26,004 nucleotides of DNA, taken from assembly GCF_943914015.1 (NCBI RefSeq), contig NZ_CALUAK010000032.1:1-26004 (forward strand). Reading direction: 5' to 3'. A program made the translations under genes and the position numbers. Shown here in pieces: positions 7,142 to 15,446 of the stretch. Source of the DNA: an uncultured Corynebacterium sp. Its GTDB lineage: Bacteria; Actinomycetota; Actinomycetes; Mycobacteriales; Mycobacteriaceae. Under the pieces are notes generated by a model. It saw only the letters and a program-made list of their open reading frames with translations, had not been told where the DNA came from and ran no database searches. Each line of letters begins with the position of its first letter. The first letter of the stretch is position 1.

Positions 7142-7579
7142 ATGACAGGATTCAGCGACGCCGAAGTCGAAGCAATGAAACAACGCGCAGCCGAGCTCAA
7201 GGCCGACGCCAACAGCGGCGTCACCGGCGCCAAAAAACGCGCACGGGACGAGGAAGCGCTCCTCAACGCCATCGGTGAGCTCGAAGGACAAGACAAAGTC
7301 ATCGCTGAGCGCATCCACTCCATCATCATTTCCGAAGCCCCCGAACTCCACGCGCGCACGTGGTACGGCTTCCCCGCCTACTCTGGCGACGACGGCAAAG
7401 TCATCATCTTCCTGCAGCCCACCGCCACATTCGGCTCCCGGTACTGCACCCTCGGGTTCAACGACAACGCCCAGCTCGACCAAAACCACATGTGGCCCAC
7501 CTCCTACGCCATCACCGACGTCAACGACAAGGTCGAAGCCTCTGTCCGCGGTCTGGTTCGGCGCGCCGTAGGCAAGTAA
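7142..7579 (+). CDS. DUF1801-like (YdhG/SufE-type fold) protein
   Basis: Predicted 145-residue soluble protein. The N-terminal 45 residues are helical and rich in Ala, Lys and Glu (AEVEAMKQRAAELKADANSG). The rest, from about residue 55, carries ERIHSIIISEAPELHARTWYG-type text and FPAYSGDDGKVIIFLQP. The pattern of a helix, then a W-Y-G-F-P-A-Y turn, then beta strands is that of DUF1801 domains, which have no agreed biochemical role. A strong AGGAGA (7131-7136) five bases before the ATG fixes the start. It lies 31 bp after pth and 2 bp before the next small gene and may be co-transcribed with both. Function unknown; the domain call is by motif recognition only. Confidence 0.72.
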   Translation: MTGFSDAEVEAMKQRAAELKADANSGVTGAKKRARDEEALLNAIGELEGQDKVIAERIHSIIISEAPELHARTWYGFPAYSGDDGKVIIFLQPTATFGSRYCTLGFNDNAQLDQNHMWPTSYAITDVNDKVEASVRGLVRRAVGK

Positions 7580-7581
7580 CC

Positions 7582-7809
7582 ATGTACGTGGTGCCGGCCG
7601 CCCTCGCCCTCGCTGTTTTCTTCCTGGCGCTTGCTTTTCGACGCTCCTTTGGTCGCCGCTCTGCCGCCCTTGCCGGGGCTCTTGTCGGCGGGGCCTGCGC
7701 GGCGTTCTTCGGCAACCCCGCGCAGATCCGCACCGGTTTGATCGTTGCCGTTGTGCTGGCGGTTGTTTTCGGGGTGGTTGCGGTGGGGTTCCGAAACCGT
7801 GCACGTTGA
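7582..7809 (+). CDS. Small hydrophobic membrane protein
   Basis: Predicted 75-residue protein with three hydrophobic stretches: about residues 2-19 (VVPAALALAVFFLALAF), 27-43 (SAALAGALVGGACAAFF) and 52-69 (TGLIVAVVLAVVFGVVAV). They are joined by basic turns (RRSFGRR) and end in FRNRAR. It starts two bases after the DUF1801 gene stop, so translational coupling is likely; no separate ribosome site is evident. No family recognised. The length, start/stop adjacency and coherent hydrophobic profile support a real gene, but it could still be a chance reading frame in GC-rich DNA. Confidence 0.6.
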   Translation: MYVVPAALALAVFFLALAFRRSFGRRSAALAGALVGGACAAFFGNPAQIRTGLIVAVVLAVVFGVVAVGFRNRAR

Positions 7810-7838
7810 GATTAGTTTTGCGGTGGGCCGTGGGATGA

Positions 7839-8552
7839 TCTGGCCTGGCGATCGAGGATGTCCCTGGGGCTTCCGCGTGGCTTGCCGGACAAACCTGCCC
7901 GACGTTTGAGGAAGCGGAAAAACTCGCAGAGTTAGCACGGATTCCCTTCGGCTATCTCCTCCTTGACGAACCCACTATTCAGCCACCCGACATCTGTGAT
8001 TATCGTGCGGTGCAACCTGCGGGCATGAGCCCCGGGCTGAAAGAGCTCATTTACTCCTGCGAATTCAAGCTTGCTTGGTTTGCAGGGTACTGCTTGCCAC
8101 AAGGCGACACGCCACCCAGAATTTACGGTCGTTTTAGTGTTTCTGATGATCCAGTTCGTGTGGCTTAGGTGATGCAGTCCGGGTTCACCACGCGACCATT
8201 GTCGGCTGCCCTCGAAGAAACACGAGCGGTGATCATGCGCAGCTTCGAACCCGGCTTTCATAGCTTTACCATCGCCGACAACGGGTTCCTGCTCATCTGC
8301 ATGAACATTGAGGCGCGGGAAACCCAACTTGCACACCAACCCGGACACGTGATGATCGGCGAATTGGGGCTATGCGGAGAGCACTATGGAGGATGGCAGA
8401 CTGAACGGTGGTGCGACCGATTTGCCACGGAACTATCGCCTTCTGACGACGTTTTGATCGTCGGCAATCGGTTCACTTCCACCGTCAACGATGCTTTCGA
8501 CTCAGATGCAATAGACAGCATTCAAGCCGACCGTCTACTTCGCTTCCCCTAG
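7839..8552 (+). pseudogene. Broken XRE-ImmA/IrrE (HigA-like) gene
   Basis: In one frame the sequence reads GLAIEDVPGASAWLAGQTCP..LAELARIPFGYLLLDEP, then SPGLKELIYSCEFKLAWF and GRFSVSDDPVRVA. This matches the HTH-XRE tail and linker of XRE-ImmA/IrrE fusion proteins. A TAG at 8166-8168 then interrupts it. The same frame continues with TIADNGFLLICMN, LAHQPGHVMIGELG and ERWCDRFATELS, which is the metallopeptidase part. The zinc motif HExxH has become HQPGH, losing the catalytic Glu, and the HTH start is missing (TGA at 7836). A 5' truncation, a nonsense codon and a lost active site make this a decayed gene. Intact relatives are often paired with DUF4411/PIN toxins; none is seen here. Confidence 0.72.
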
Positions 8553-8815
8553 CTCAGCACCGAGGAGGAGCCGGTCGAGCGGTTGGCGGCTGTCTCGAAG
8601 GCCGTGACCGCATCGTCGATCGGGAACTCGCGGGTGACGGGCTGGCCGAGGCCCATCGGTGCGGGCGTACCGGGGTGGCGCGGGTGGGGTTAATGAGGTG
8701 GTCGGCAAGGCCAAAGCCGCAAATGCCACTGTATTCCATGCGGACGCGGACCTTGCCGGGGCAGGGAAGCTCGGTGACCTCGAGTTTTTCGAGTAGGTTT
8801 ACGCCCTGCGGGGGT
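8549..8815 (-). pseudogene. Gutted zinc-type alcohol dehydrogenase remnant
   Basis: Reading the minus strand from about 8815, one frame gives LEKLEVTELPCPGKVRVRMEYSGICG, the typical N-terminus of medium-chain Zn alcohol dehydrogenases, with ICG(T/H)D altered to ICGFG. About 130 bases later, in another frame, it gives TREFPIDDAVTAFETAANRS then TGSSSVLS and TAG at 8551, the typical C-terminal end of the same family. The central catalytic and NAD domains, about 250 residues, are absent. This is an internal-deletion relic. Its stop overlaps the stop of the opposing ImmA/IrrE relic. Confidence 0.7.
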
Positions 8816-8844
8816 AGATGGGCGGAGGATATATTCGATCGAGT

Positions 8845-8883
8845 TTTAGAATTGGGAGAAGATGCAATATTTTGTCATCTTCT
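8845..8883 (+). promoter_or_regulatory. Candidate promoter and inverted repeat before the AbiL-like pair
   Basis: TTTAGA (8845-8850), a 17-base spacer and TATTTT (8868-8873) form a weak sigma-70-like promoter. The -10 lies in the 11-base loop between perfect 8-nt inverted repeats AGAAGATG (8857-8864) and CATCTTCT (8876-8883), so a repressor bound there would cover it. Function is inferred. Confidence 0.4.
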
Positions 8884-8920
8884 GTAGAATTTTTCCTAGC
8901 CCACATGAGGAGAACACGAC

Positions 8921-10273
8921 ATGCTACTCGATTTCACCGTATCCAATTTTTTGTCTATCGATGAACCACTCTCCCTCAACCTTGTTCCCGGTAGGGAGCA
9001 AAAATGGTCGAAGAATCTGCCCTACCTAAAGAAATACCGCCGGAAGGTAAACCCGGTTGCAGCGCTGTTTGGTGCAAATGCCTCAGGCAAGTCCAACATT
9101 CTCACCGCCTTAGCGACTCTGAAGAAGATTCTTCATACTCCACCACAGAACGGAGCAGCGCTCTACTACCACCCTTTTCAGCTACGAGAGGGGGCAGACT
9201 CCGAGCCCTCGACATATGAAGTGATGTTTTCATCTCACGGAACGATCTACGAATACGTCATTTCGTACGATGCCACTGCAATCCGGGAAGAGAAGCTCAC
9301 GCGTGTCAACAGCGCCGCGGAACATGTCGTCTTTTCACGCACGCATTCGGCACTTTCGGTTGATGGAAAGACAGTGGATATTGACTCACCAGAGGGAACG
9401 ATCGAGACCCTTCTCACCACCGTTCCTTCAACCACGCCGGTCCCAAGCTATTTTGCCGCCTCATCCCTACGCTCAAAGAAGACTAGCGAGAGGGAACTCA
9501 TCACAGATATCACTGCCGTCTACTACTGGTCTAGTCGCATCATTGTTATCGACACCACCATGGCGGATCAGAAAATCACTTCCGGGTATCCAAGCAACTG
9601 GGCTTCCTCCATGCCCACCATTGATGCCGGGATTATTTCCACAGAAAAGCACGAAGTCCCACTCGAATCCATTCACCTTCCCTCCAGCCTCCGTGCATGG
9701 ATTACCGACAGTCTCAACGCGCTGGAGTCTGAGCGCAGGCCTCCTGCCGTCGATGCCGAATACGGCGGTGACCGTTTCATCTTCAGTCTCGTTGACGGAA
9801 AGATCAAGGCGGAAAAAGTCACATTGGTACATAGTGGCACCGACGGCTACACAGGAAGCTTGCCGTGGTGCAACGAATCAGATGGCACGAAGTCTGCAGC
9901 TCGCCTCTTCACGCAGTTTTCCGCACTCATTTCCAATGATTTCCCCGTCATTTTGGCCATTGACGAACTGGACCGAAGCTTCCACACCGAGCTCTCCCGT
10001 GCTCTGATCAATGGTTTCCTGCAAGCTTGCACGCCAGAAAGTCGCTCACAGCTTATCTTCACCACCCACGACCTCATGCTCATGGATCCCACCCGGCTAC
10101 GGAAGGACCAGATGTGGCTCGTGGAAAAGGTGGATGGGGCAACAACACTCACGGCGGTGTCGGAGTTCGAAGGGCTCCGAAGTGACAGGGACATCCGCAA
10201 GAGTTACCTACAGGGCAGGCTCGGAGCCATCCCGGTTATCCCTCCCCTCGACTTCTCTGAGCAGGAGGCCTAG
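8921..10273 (+). CDS. ABC-type AAA ATPase of an AbiL-like (RloA/RloB) defence pair
   Basis: Predicted 450-residue ATPase of the AAA_15/AAA_21 class used in many phage-exclusion systems. It starts LLDFTVSNFLSIDEP, typical of RloA-like proteins. Walker A GANASGKS is at 51-58, an ABC-signature-like ESDGTKS at 319-325, Walker B VILAIDELDR at 343-352 with Asp348 and Glu349, and the switch His383 in FTTHD. The region between 70 and 310 is the variable insert of such SMC/ABC-like ATPases. GAGGAGA at 8907-8913 supports the ATG at 8921. The stop TAG abuts the next ATG. Together with RloB it matches the lactococcal AbiL (AbiLi/AbiLii) architecture; an ATPase sensing infection and licensing the partner is the usual model. 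It lies beside two pseudogenes, consistent with an acquired island. Confidence 0.85.
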   Translation: MLLDFTVSNFLSIDEPLSLNLVPGREQKWSKNLPYLKKYRRKVNPVAALFGANASGKSNILTALATLKKILHTPPQNGAALYYHPFQLREGADSEPSTYEVMFSSHGTIYEYVISYDATAIREEKLTRVNSAAEHVVFSRTHSALSVDGKTVDIDSPEGTIETLLTTVPSTTPVPSYFAASSLRSKKTSERELITDITAVYYWSSRIIVIDTTMADQKITSGYPSNWASSMPTIDAGIISTEKHEVPLESIHLPSSLRAWITDSLNALESERRPPAVDAEYGGDRFIFSLVDGKIKAEKVTLVHSGTDGYTGSLPWCNESDGTKSAARLFTQFSALISNDFPVILAIDELDRSFHTELSRALINGFLQACTPESRSQLIFTTHDLMLMDPTRLRKDQMWLVEKVDGATTLTAVSEFEGLRSDRDIRKSYLQGRLGAIPVIPPLDFSEQEA

Positions 10274-10909
10274 ATGAGCGTAAAGGACAAGCTCAACCGA
10301 AACCGGAAAAAGGCGAATAAGCGAAAACTGAAGGCCCTTTTCGGCATTGTTGTCGAAGGTGAGACCGAAGAGAAGTATTTCACGCGGTTCCGAGGCGCAA
10401 ACGTCAAAGTAAAGATAGTGCACGGCAGGCCAGATCCGGAGTCGCTAAGCAAGCAGGCCGACAAGCTCGTTCAGGAGTTTAAAGACCGTGGCGATCTACG
10501 CTCTGGCGATCAGTTCTGGATTATTTCCGACAAGGATCAGTACACCGGCGAGCAGATCGAGACCTTGTTTACATGGGCTAGCCAACGTAAAGACCGCAGT
10601 CTTGGCTTTTCTGTTCCGCAGTTTGAGTACTGGCTTCTGCTGCACTACGACGACGGTTTTGGGGTGTCAACTCAGTCCTCGTGCATGTCTAAGCTACGAG
10701 ATGCCGATCCGCACTATCAGAAAAACGATCCGTCCTCCGTGCGGTTCAACGAGCAGCAAATCAGAACGGCAATTGATAGAGCGCAACGCTTCCCTCCCCT
10801 ACCGAAGACATATAGTGAATTCACTAAGGCTGGACTCGACCGCTCTGGTTTTACGTCCGTGCACCACCTTGTTCAAGCTCTCTTGGAGCACACCCATATT
10901 TCCGACTAG
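10274..10909 (+). CDS. RloB-family (TOPRIM-like) effector of the AbiL-like pair
   Basis: Predicted 211-residue RloB-like protein. A very basic N-terminus (NRNRKKANKRKLK) precedes VVEGETEEKYF near 26-36 (first acidic motif of a TOPRIM-like fold), WIISDKDQ near 82-89 with Asp86 and Asp88, and the family hallmark VPQFEYWLLLHY near 114-125. TOPRIM-type nucleases act on DNA or RNA; the substrate of RloB proteins is not established here. GCAGGAGG (10261-10268) sits five bases before the ATG, and the gene starts directly after the ATPase stop with no gap, so the pair is one translational unit. The length is normal for the family and no residue loss is visible. Confidence 0.86.
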   Translation: MSVKDKLNRNRKKANKRKLKALFGIVVEGETEEKYFTRFRGANVKVKIVHGRPDPESLSKQADKLVQEFKDRGDLRSGDQFWIISDKDQYTGEQIETLFTWASQRKDRSLGFSVPQFEYWLLLHYDDGFGVSTQSSCMSKLRDADPHYQKNDPSSVRFNEQQIRTAIDRAQRFPPLPKTYSEFTKAGLDRSGFTSVHHLVQALLEHTHISD

Positions 10910-10921
10910 TACGATATGTAC
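10909..10921 (+). promoter_or_regulatory. Candidate GntR autoregulatory site
   Basis: GTACGATATGTAC, two GTAC half-sites separated by five bases, lies directly before the ribosome site (GGAGGAGG, 10922-10929) of the GntR gene. Spacing and symmetry fit FadR-type operators only loosely. It is the only obvious symmetric site in this gap. Confidence 0.3.
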
Positions 10922-10935
10922 GGAGGAGGTATCCC

Positions 10936-11652
10936 ATGCGCAAAGATCTCGTAACCCAGGGCGTCGACAGGCTGTTGGGGGCTATCGTCAGGGGCGAGTT
11001 CGTCGCGGGCGATGCGCTCCCGAACGAATCGAATCTCGCTGAATACCTCGACGTGTCGCGTCCAACGATGCGCGAGGTGGTGCGCACGCTCGCCGAACGC
11101 GGGGTACTGGAAGTCGTCCATGGGAGGGGCACGTTCGTGCAGCCACAGACCGAGTGGATCGACGTGCAGACTCTCGTCTATGCCATTTCGCGTCAGCTAG
11201 ACCAGCGGGAAGTGGGTCTCTACCTCACGCAACTGCGACGGATGCTGGAGGTCGGCTCGGCGGGAATCGCAGCCGAGCGGATCACGGATGACGAACTGGC
11301 GGAGCTGAAGAAATCGGTGAATGCTTACCGAGAGGCGTCGGATCCTGCCGAGGTGACGGCTGCCGACGTGCGGTTCCATTCGCAGATCCTGGAGGCGACG
11401 GGAAACCCGTTTATCAAGGCCGTCATCCTCCCCCTGCAGGACGCGCTCAACAACTCTCGGCTGATTACCAACTCATACAGCGAGATCCGGTCTCGCGCGC
11501 TCGGCCATCACGAGGCGATTTTTGAGGCGCTGTCCTCGCATGATGCCACCGCCGCCAAAGATGCGATGCGGGCACATATGAAGCAAACGGCCGAGGACAT
11601 TGAGGCCTATATTCCCGGTAGCGACACCCCTATCACTACGGAAAATGAATAG
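10936..11652 (+). CDS. GntR/FadR-family transcriptional regulator
   Basis: Predicted 238-residue regulator. The N-terminal winged helix covers about residues 5-70 (ALPNESNLAEYLDVSRPTMR, then EVVRTLAERGVLEVVHGRGTFV), the classic GntR signature. The C-terminal all-helical FCD domain (about 95-225) carries the metal/ligand residues expected in this class: DVRFHSQI, then GHHEAIFEAL and DAMRAHM, with histidines in these three motifs. A strong GGAGGAGG supports the ATG at 10936. It is followed by the sugar-acid catabolic genes on the same strand after a 138-bp gap with its own promoter-like sequence, so it probably controls them in response to a sugar acid. The effector is unknown. Confidence 0.9.
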   Translation: MRKDLVTQGVDRLLGAIVRGEFVAGDALPNESNLAEYLDVSRPTMREVVRTLAERGVLEVVHGRGTFVQPQTEWIDVQTLVYAISRQLDQREVGLYLTQLRRMLEVGSAGIAAERITDDELAELKKSVNAYREASDPAEVTAADVRFHSQILEATGNPFIKAVILPLQDALNNSRLITNSYSEIRSRALGHHEAIFEALSSHDATAAKDAMRAHMKQTAEDIEAYIPGSDTPITTENE

Positions 11653-11708
11653 GCTTTAGCCCTTCCCCCCGGTTTTACCCCCCATTGGAGTGAGGTAAAC
11701 CACTTTTC

Positions 11709-11737
11709 TTTACGGAACAATATGGGTTCACTACGCT
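11709..11737 (+). promoter_or_regulatory. Candidate promoter/operator of the sugar-acid operon
   Basis: TTTACG (11709-11714), a 17-base spacer and TACGCT (11732-11737) resemble a promoter. The spacer contains the inverted repeat GAAC-N7-GTTC (11715-11729), well placed for repression by the upstream GntR protein. Another imperfect symmetric pair, GGTTTTACC...GGTAAACC, lies just upstream at about 11672-11702. The functional link is inferred. Confidence 0.35.
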
Positions 11738-11790
11738 CAGTCCTAAGTCCTCTGAGGTCTGTGTTCCAAGGAATTTTAGGAGGAAAACAC

Positions 11791-13182
11791 ATGACGTATA
11801 GTCTCGACCAGCTCACCGCCGGGTTCCACGAGCCCATTGCGATGCCTGCAGCTGATGTCCCCGCACGATCCGACGTTCTCATCGTGCTCGACGACGACCC
11901 GACCGGCACGCAATCCGTTGCCGACCTGCCCGTGCTCACGCGCTGGACCCAGGATGATTTTGCCTGGGCATTCGAACAGGATGCACCGGCCATCTATCTC
12001 ATGACCAACTCGCGCTCCCTCGATCCGGAGGATGCGCGCCAGATCAATATCGATGTGGCCAAGGCGGCACTTGCAGCAGCCGGCGACAGGAAGCTCACCT
12101 TCGTGTCCCGCTCCGATTCCACGCTTCGCGGCCACTTCCCGCTGGAGCCGGACACCCTGGCTGAGGTCAGCGACGCGGATATCGACGGCTACCTCATCGT
12201 CCCCGCCTTCGGAGATGCTGGACGCATCACCGTCGGTGGCGTGCACTACGCGGGAAGCGAGGAGGACGGATTCGTCCCGGCCGCGGAAACGGAGTTCGCT
12301 AAGGATGCCACCTTCGGTTACTCACACTCCAAGCTTGCCGAGTGGGTGGAGGAAAAGACCGGTGGCGAGAAGAAGGGCGAGGATGTCATCGTCATCGATC
12401 TCAACGATCTGCGCGGGGGCACGGCAGCCGAAAAGCTGGAGCAGACGCACAACCGCCAAGCTATTGCCGTGGATATCGTCACCGAGGATGACCTGCGATT
12501 GCTCGCTGCTGCGCTGAAGAAGGCCGAGGACAACGGGAAGAAGTTCATCTTCCGCGTTGGACCGCCGTTTGTTCGCGCCGTCATCGGTCAGGACATTCCG
12601 GATGTGGTCACGGCCGAGAAGCTGCACGCCGCCGGCGTGACGACCGACCACGTCAAGGGCGGTCTCATCGTCGTCGGTTCGCACGTTCCGACAACGACCC
12701 GGCAGCTCAACGCGCTGATCGATGCCGATCTTGCTGCCACCACCGAACTCAATGTGCGCATAGTCCTCGATGACCCCGAGGGGTACACCGACAGCCTCGC
12801 CAAGGACATCGCTGCAGCCCTGAAGAAGGGCAACGTCATCCTGCACACCTCCCGCGAACTGGTGAAAGGCAAGGATAAGGACGATTCACTTCGGATCGCT
12901 CGCACCGTTTCGGAGGCGCTGGTGGGAACCGTGAACAAGGTGGTACACACCGTGACACCCAAGTTTGTCATCGCCAAGGGTGGCATCACCTCGTCCGATA
13001 CCGCATCCAAGGGCCTGGAAATGACGCGCGCGACCGTCGTCGGCCCCATGCAGCCCGGAATCATCAGCCTCTGGAAGGCCGAGGACGGCCCCGCCCGCGG
13101 CATCCCCTACATCGTTTTCGCCGGCAATGTGGGCAACGACCAGTCCCTCGTCGACGTTGTCGAACGCCTATCAGCCAACTAA
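11791..13182 (+). CDS. Four-carbon acid sugar kinase (OtnK/DtnK, DUF1537 family)
   Basis: Predicted 463-residue kinase of the four-carbon acid sugar kinase family, which phosphorylates 3-oxo-tetronates or threonate. The N-terminal domain shows LDDDPTGTQSVADLP near residue 33, MTNSRSL, the substrate-binding SRSDSTLRGHFPLE and PAFGDAGRITVGGVHY. The C-terminal nucleotide domain carries GLIVVGSHVPTTTRQ, KFVIAKGGITSSD and, at the end, PYIVFAGNVGNDQSLVDVV. TAGGAGG (11777-11783) fixes the ATG at 11791. With a hydroxyacid dehydrogenase and a GntP permease downstream it resembles L-threonate/tetronate catabolic clusters, which favours 3-oxo-tetronate kinase (OtnK) over D-threonate kinase; the exact substrate cannot be read from sequence. 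The decarboxylase and isomerase that usually complete the pathway are not in the window. Confidence 0.87.
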   Translation: MTYSLDQLTAGFHEPIAMPAADVPARSDVLIVLDDDPTGTQSVADLPVLTRWTQDDFAWAFEQDAPAIYLMTNSRSLDPEDARQINIDVAKAALAAAGDRKLTFVSRSDSTLRGHFPLEPDTLAEVSDADIDGYLIVPAFGDAGRITVGGVHYAGSEEDGFVPAAETEFAKDATFGYSHSKLAEWVEEKTGGEKKGEDVIVIDLNDLRGGTAAEKLEQTHNRQAIAVDIVTEDDLRLLAAALKKAEDNGKKFIFRVGPPFVRAVIGQDIPDVVTAEKLHAAGVTTDHVKGGLIVVGSHVPTTTRQLNALIDADLAATTELNVRIVLDDPEGYTDSLAKDIAAALKKGNVILHTSRELVKGKDKDDSLRIARTVSEALVGTVNKVVHTVTPKFVIAKGGITSSDTASKGLEMTRATVVGPMQPGIISLWKAEDGPARGIPYIVFAGNVGNDQSLVDVVERLSAN

Positions 13183-13205
13183 CTCACAAAAGGAGAACTT
13201 TCACA

Positions 13206-14102
13206 ATGACCACCACAATTACCGTTATCGGGCTCGGCGCAATGGGCCTTCCCATGGCCACCAACCTCGCCGAGGACTTCACCGTCAATGGTGTCGACAT
13301 CAACCCGGAACGCCTCGACCTGGCCAAGAAGGCGGGAATCACCACCTTCACCGATTCCCGCGCAGCCGTTGCCAATGCCGATGTCGTCCTGCTCGCCGTC
13401 CGCAACCAGGCGCAGCTCGAGGAAGCACTGTTCGGATTGAACGGAATCGTCGAAGCCATGCAGGACGGTGCCACCGTTTTGCTCACCTCGACCGTCGGCA
13501 TCGCCGGTGTGGAAAAGGCCGCCGGTGACCTCGCAGAACACGGCATCGACATCATCGATGCGCCCGTGTCTGGCGGGCCTGTGCGCGCAGGCGAAGGCGA
13601 CCTCCTCGTTGTCGTGGGCGCGCACCCCGAGGTCGTCGACAAGCGGAAGAGTGTGCTGGAAAAGATGGCAGGAAACCTGGTCATCGTGGGTGACAAGCCC
13701 GGCGCGGGGCAGGCGATGAAGACTGTGAACCAGCTGCTGTGCGGTGTGCACATTGCGGCGGCCGGTGAGGCGATGGCCCTGGCAGGCAAGCTGGGGCTCG
13801 ACCAGAAGGCCGCGCTGGAGGCACTTATGAGCGGTGCGGCGGCGAGCTTCATGCTGGGCGATCGCGGTCCGCGGATGCTCGAGGCGTACACCGAGGAGGG
13901 TGCCGAGGTGAAGTCGCGGGAGGACATTTTTGTCAAGGACATGGGTATTGTCACCGCGGCGGCCAAGTCCGTCGGTATCGCCGTTCCGGTTGCAGCGGCC
14001 GCCGAACAGCAGTACCTGCAGGGACTGGCCCGCGGACTGGCAGCCAAGGACGACTCCACCATCATTACTGTCGTCTCCCCGGATGATCCGCGAGGTGCCT
14101 AA
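13206..14102 (+). CDS. NAD-dependent beta-hydroxyacid dehydrogenase (LtnD/GarR-like)
   Basis: Predicted 298-residue member of the 3-hydroxyisobutyrate/tartronate-semialdehyde reductase family. The Rossmann motif GLGAMGLPMATN is at 9-20; Asp31 at the end of the second strand suggests NAD rather than NADP. LLTSTVG near 92-98 is followed by the substrate motif DAPVSGGPVRAGEGDL near 118-133, and the catalytic Lys172 in GQAMKTVNQLL. The length is usual for the family. AAGGAG at 13189-13194 supports the ATG. Lying between the four-carbon acid kinase and GntP, it most likely oxidises L-threonate or a related four-carbon hydroxyacid at C2 (LtnD role); a tartronate-semialdehyde reductase role is the alternative. 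It ends three bases before the permease gene. Confidence 0.87.
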   Translation: MTTTITVIGLGAMGLPMATNLAEDFTVNGVDINPERLDLAKKAGITTFTDSRAAVANADVVLLAVRNQAQLEEALFGLNGIVEAMQDGATVLLTSTVGIAGVEKAAGDLAEHGIDIIDAPVSGGPVRAGEGDLLVVVGAHPEVVDKRKSVLEKMAGNLVIVGDKPGAGQAMKTVNQLLCGVHIAAAGEAMALAGKLGLDQKAALEALMSGAAASFMLGDRGPRMLEAYTEEGAEVKSREDIFVKDMGIVTAAAKSVGIAVPVAAAAEQQYLQGLARGLAAKDDSTIITVVSPDDPRGA

Positions 14103-14105
14103 ACG

Positions 14106-15443
14106 ATGACGGGTCTTTCACTACTCGGGCTCGGAGTAGCAGCCGTCGCCATCCTGCTTGTCCTTGTTATTTGGGTGCGGATGCCGGCGTTCGTCGCGCT
14201 GCTCCTCGTCGCCGTCCTGACCGCTGTAGCCTCCGGAATTCCGCTGACCGACGCCGTTGATTCGGTGACCAAGGGTGTCGGCGGGACGCTCGGCAATGTG
14301 GCCATCGTCGTTGGCCTCGGTGCCATGCTAGGCAAGATCATCGAGGAATCCGGTGGTGCCGAGTCCATTGCCCGGTACTTCACCGGAAGGCTCGGACCGA
14401 AAAAGATCGCCGGCGCGGTGACGATCGCCGCGTTTATCCTCGGGATCCCCGTGTTCTTCGATGTGGGGTTCATCATTCTCGCACCGATTATTTTCGGGTT
14501 TGCCTCCGTGGCGCGCATCAATCCCCTCAAGATTGGGCTGCCTGTTGCGGCGACCATGCTTACCGTGCACGTTGTTGTTCCCCCGCACCCCGGCCCCGTC
14601 GCCGTCGCGGAGCTTCTGGACAAGGACGTGGGACTGCTGCTCACCATCGCGCTGCCCATCGCCGCCGTCACCGCTGCCATCGGTTTCTTCCTGGCCAAGC
14701 GGTTCAACCTGGACGGCGTGCAGCGGATGGCATCCCCTGCGGAGACGAACACGGCTCGCGTATTTCCGAATCCGCCGTCGCCGTGGCTCGTCATGGGGCT
14801 CATCATTCTGCCCATCCTCATCATCATGGTGGGGACGACCGGCACGATGCTGGCGGAGGAGGGAACCGCCGTTCACACCTTCGTGAAGTTCTTTGGCGCA
14901 GCCCCCATTGCCCTGCTCATCGCCGTCATCGTGGCGTGGATTATGATCGGCCGGCAGCAGACGTGGGACCGGGAGCACTCCTCCAACATCCTTGATTCGG
15001 CGCTTCCTGCCGTGGCCGTCATCATCTTCGTGACCGGTGCCGGCGGTGGCTTCGCCAACGTGCTCGTCGAATCTGGGATCGGCAAGGTTCTGTCCGACCT
15101 GCTCATTTCCTCCGGTCTCCCCCTCATTCTCATGGGATTCCTCATGTCCGCGGCCCTGCGCGCCTCGCAGGGATCTGCCACCGTCGCATTACTCACGACG
15201 GCTGGCCTTCTCGCTCAGCCGATCGCCGACGCGGGACTCAGCCCTGTGGAAGCAACGCTCATCATGGTGGCCATCGGCTTCGGCGGCCTCGGACTCTCCC
15301 ACATCAACGACTCCGGGTTCTGGATCGTAACCAAGTACATGGGCCTCTCCGTCAAGCAGGGCCTCACGTACTGGACGACGCTCTCCACCATCTTCGGCAT
15401 CGTCGGGTTCCTCATCACGTGGGCGATCTACGCCGTGGTGTGA
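14106..15443 (+). CDS. GntP-family sugar-acid:proton symporter
   Basis: Predicted 445-residue membrane carrier with about 12-14 hydrophobic segments. The family signature GIPVFFDVGFIILAPIIFG is near residues 115-133, followed by the conserved PPHPGPVAVAELL and, near the C-terminus, AALRASQGSATVALLTTAGL and GLGLSHINDSGFWIVTKYMGL. These are hallmarks of GntP/GntT-type gluconate and related sugar-acid permeases. It starts three bases after the dehydrogenase stop. Context suggests uptake of a four-carbon sugar acid such as threonate rather than gluconate. It is the last gene of the operon and ends three bases from the stop of a convergent gene, leaving no room for a separate intergenic terminator. 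Confidence 0.92.
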   Translation: MTGLSLLGLGVAAVAILLVLVIWVRMPAFVALLLVAVLTAVASGIPLTDAVDSVTKGVGGTLGNVAIVVGLGAMLGKIIEESGGAESIARYFTGRLGPKKIAGAVTIAAFILGIPVFFDVGFIILAPIIFGFASVARINPLKIGLPVAATMLTVHVVVPPHPGPVAVAELLDKDVGLLLTIALPIAAVTAAIGFFLAKRFNLDGVQRMASPAETNTARVFPNPPSPWLVMGLIILPILIIMVGTTGTMLAEEGTAVHTFVKFFGAAPIALLIAVIVAWIMIGRQQTWDREHSSNILDSALPAVAVIIFVTGAGGGFANVLVESGIGKVLSDLLISSGLPLILMGFLMSAALRASQGSATVALLTTAGLLAQPIADAGLSPVEATLIMVAIGFGGLGLSHINDSGFWIVTKYMGLSVKQGLTYWTTLSTIFGIVGFLITWAIYAVV

Positions 15444-15446
15444 CGG

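Noticed and set aside
8169..8552. The downstream half of the ImmA/IrrE relic as an independent gene starting at GTG 8169
   Set aside because: It begins directly after the in-frame TAG, has no ribosome site, starts mid-domain and lacks the catalytic Glu, so a pseudogene is the simpler reading.
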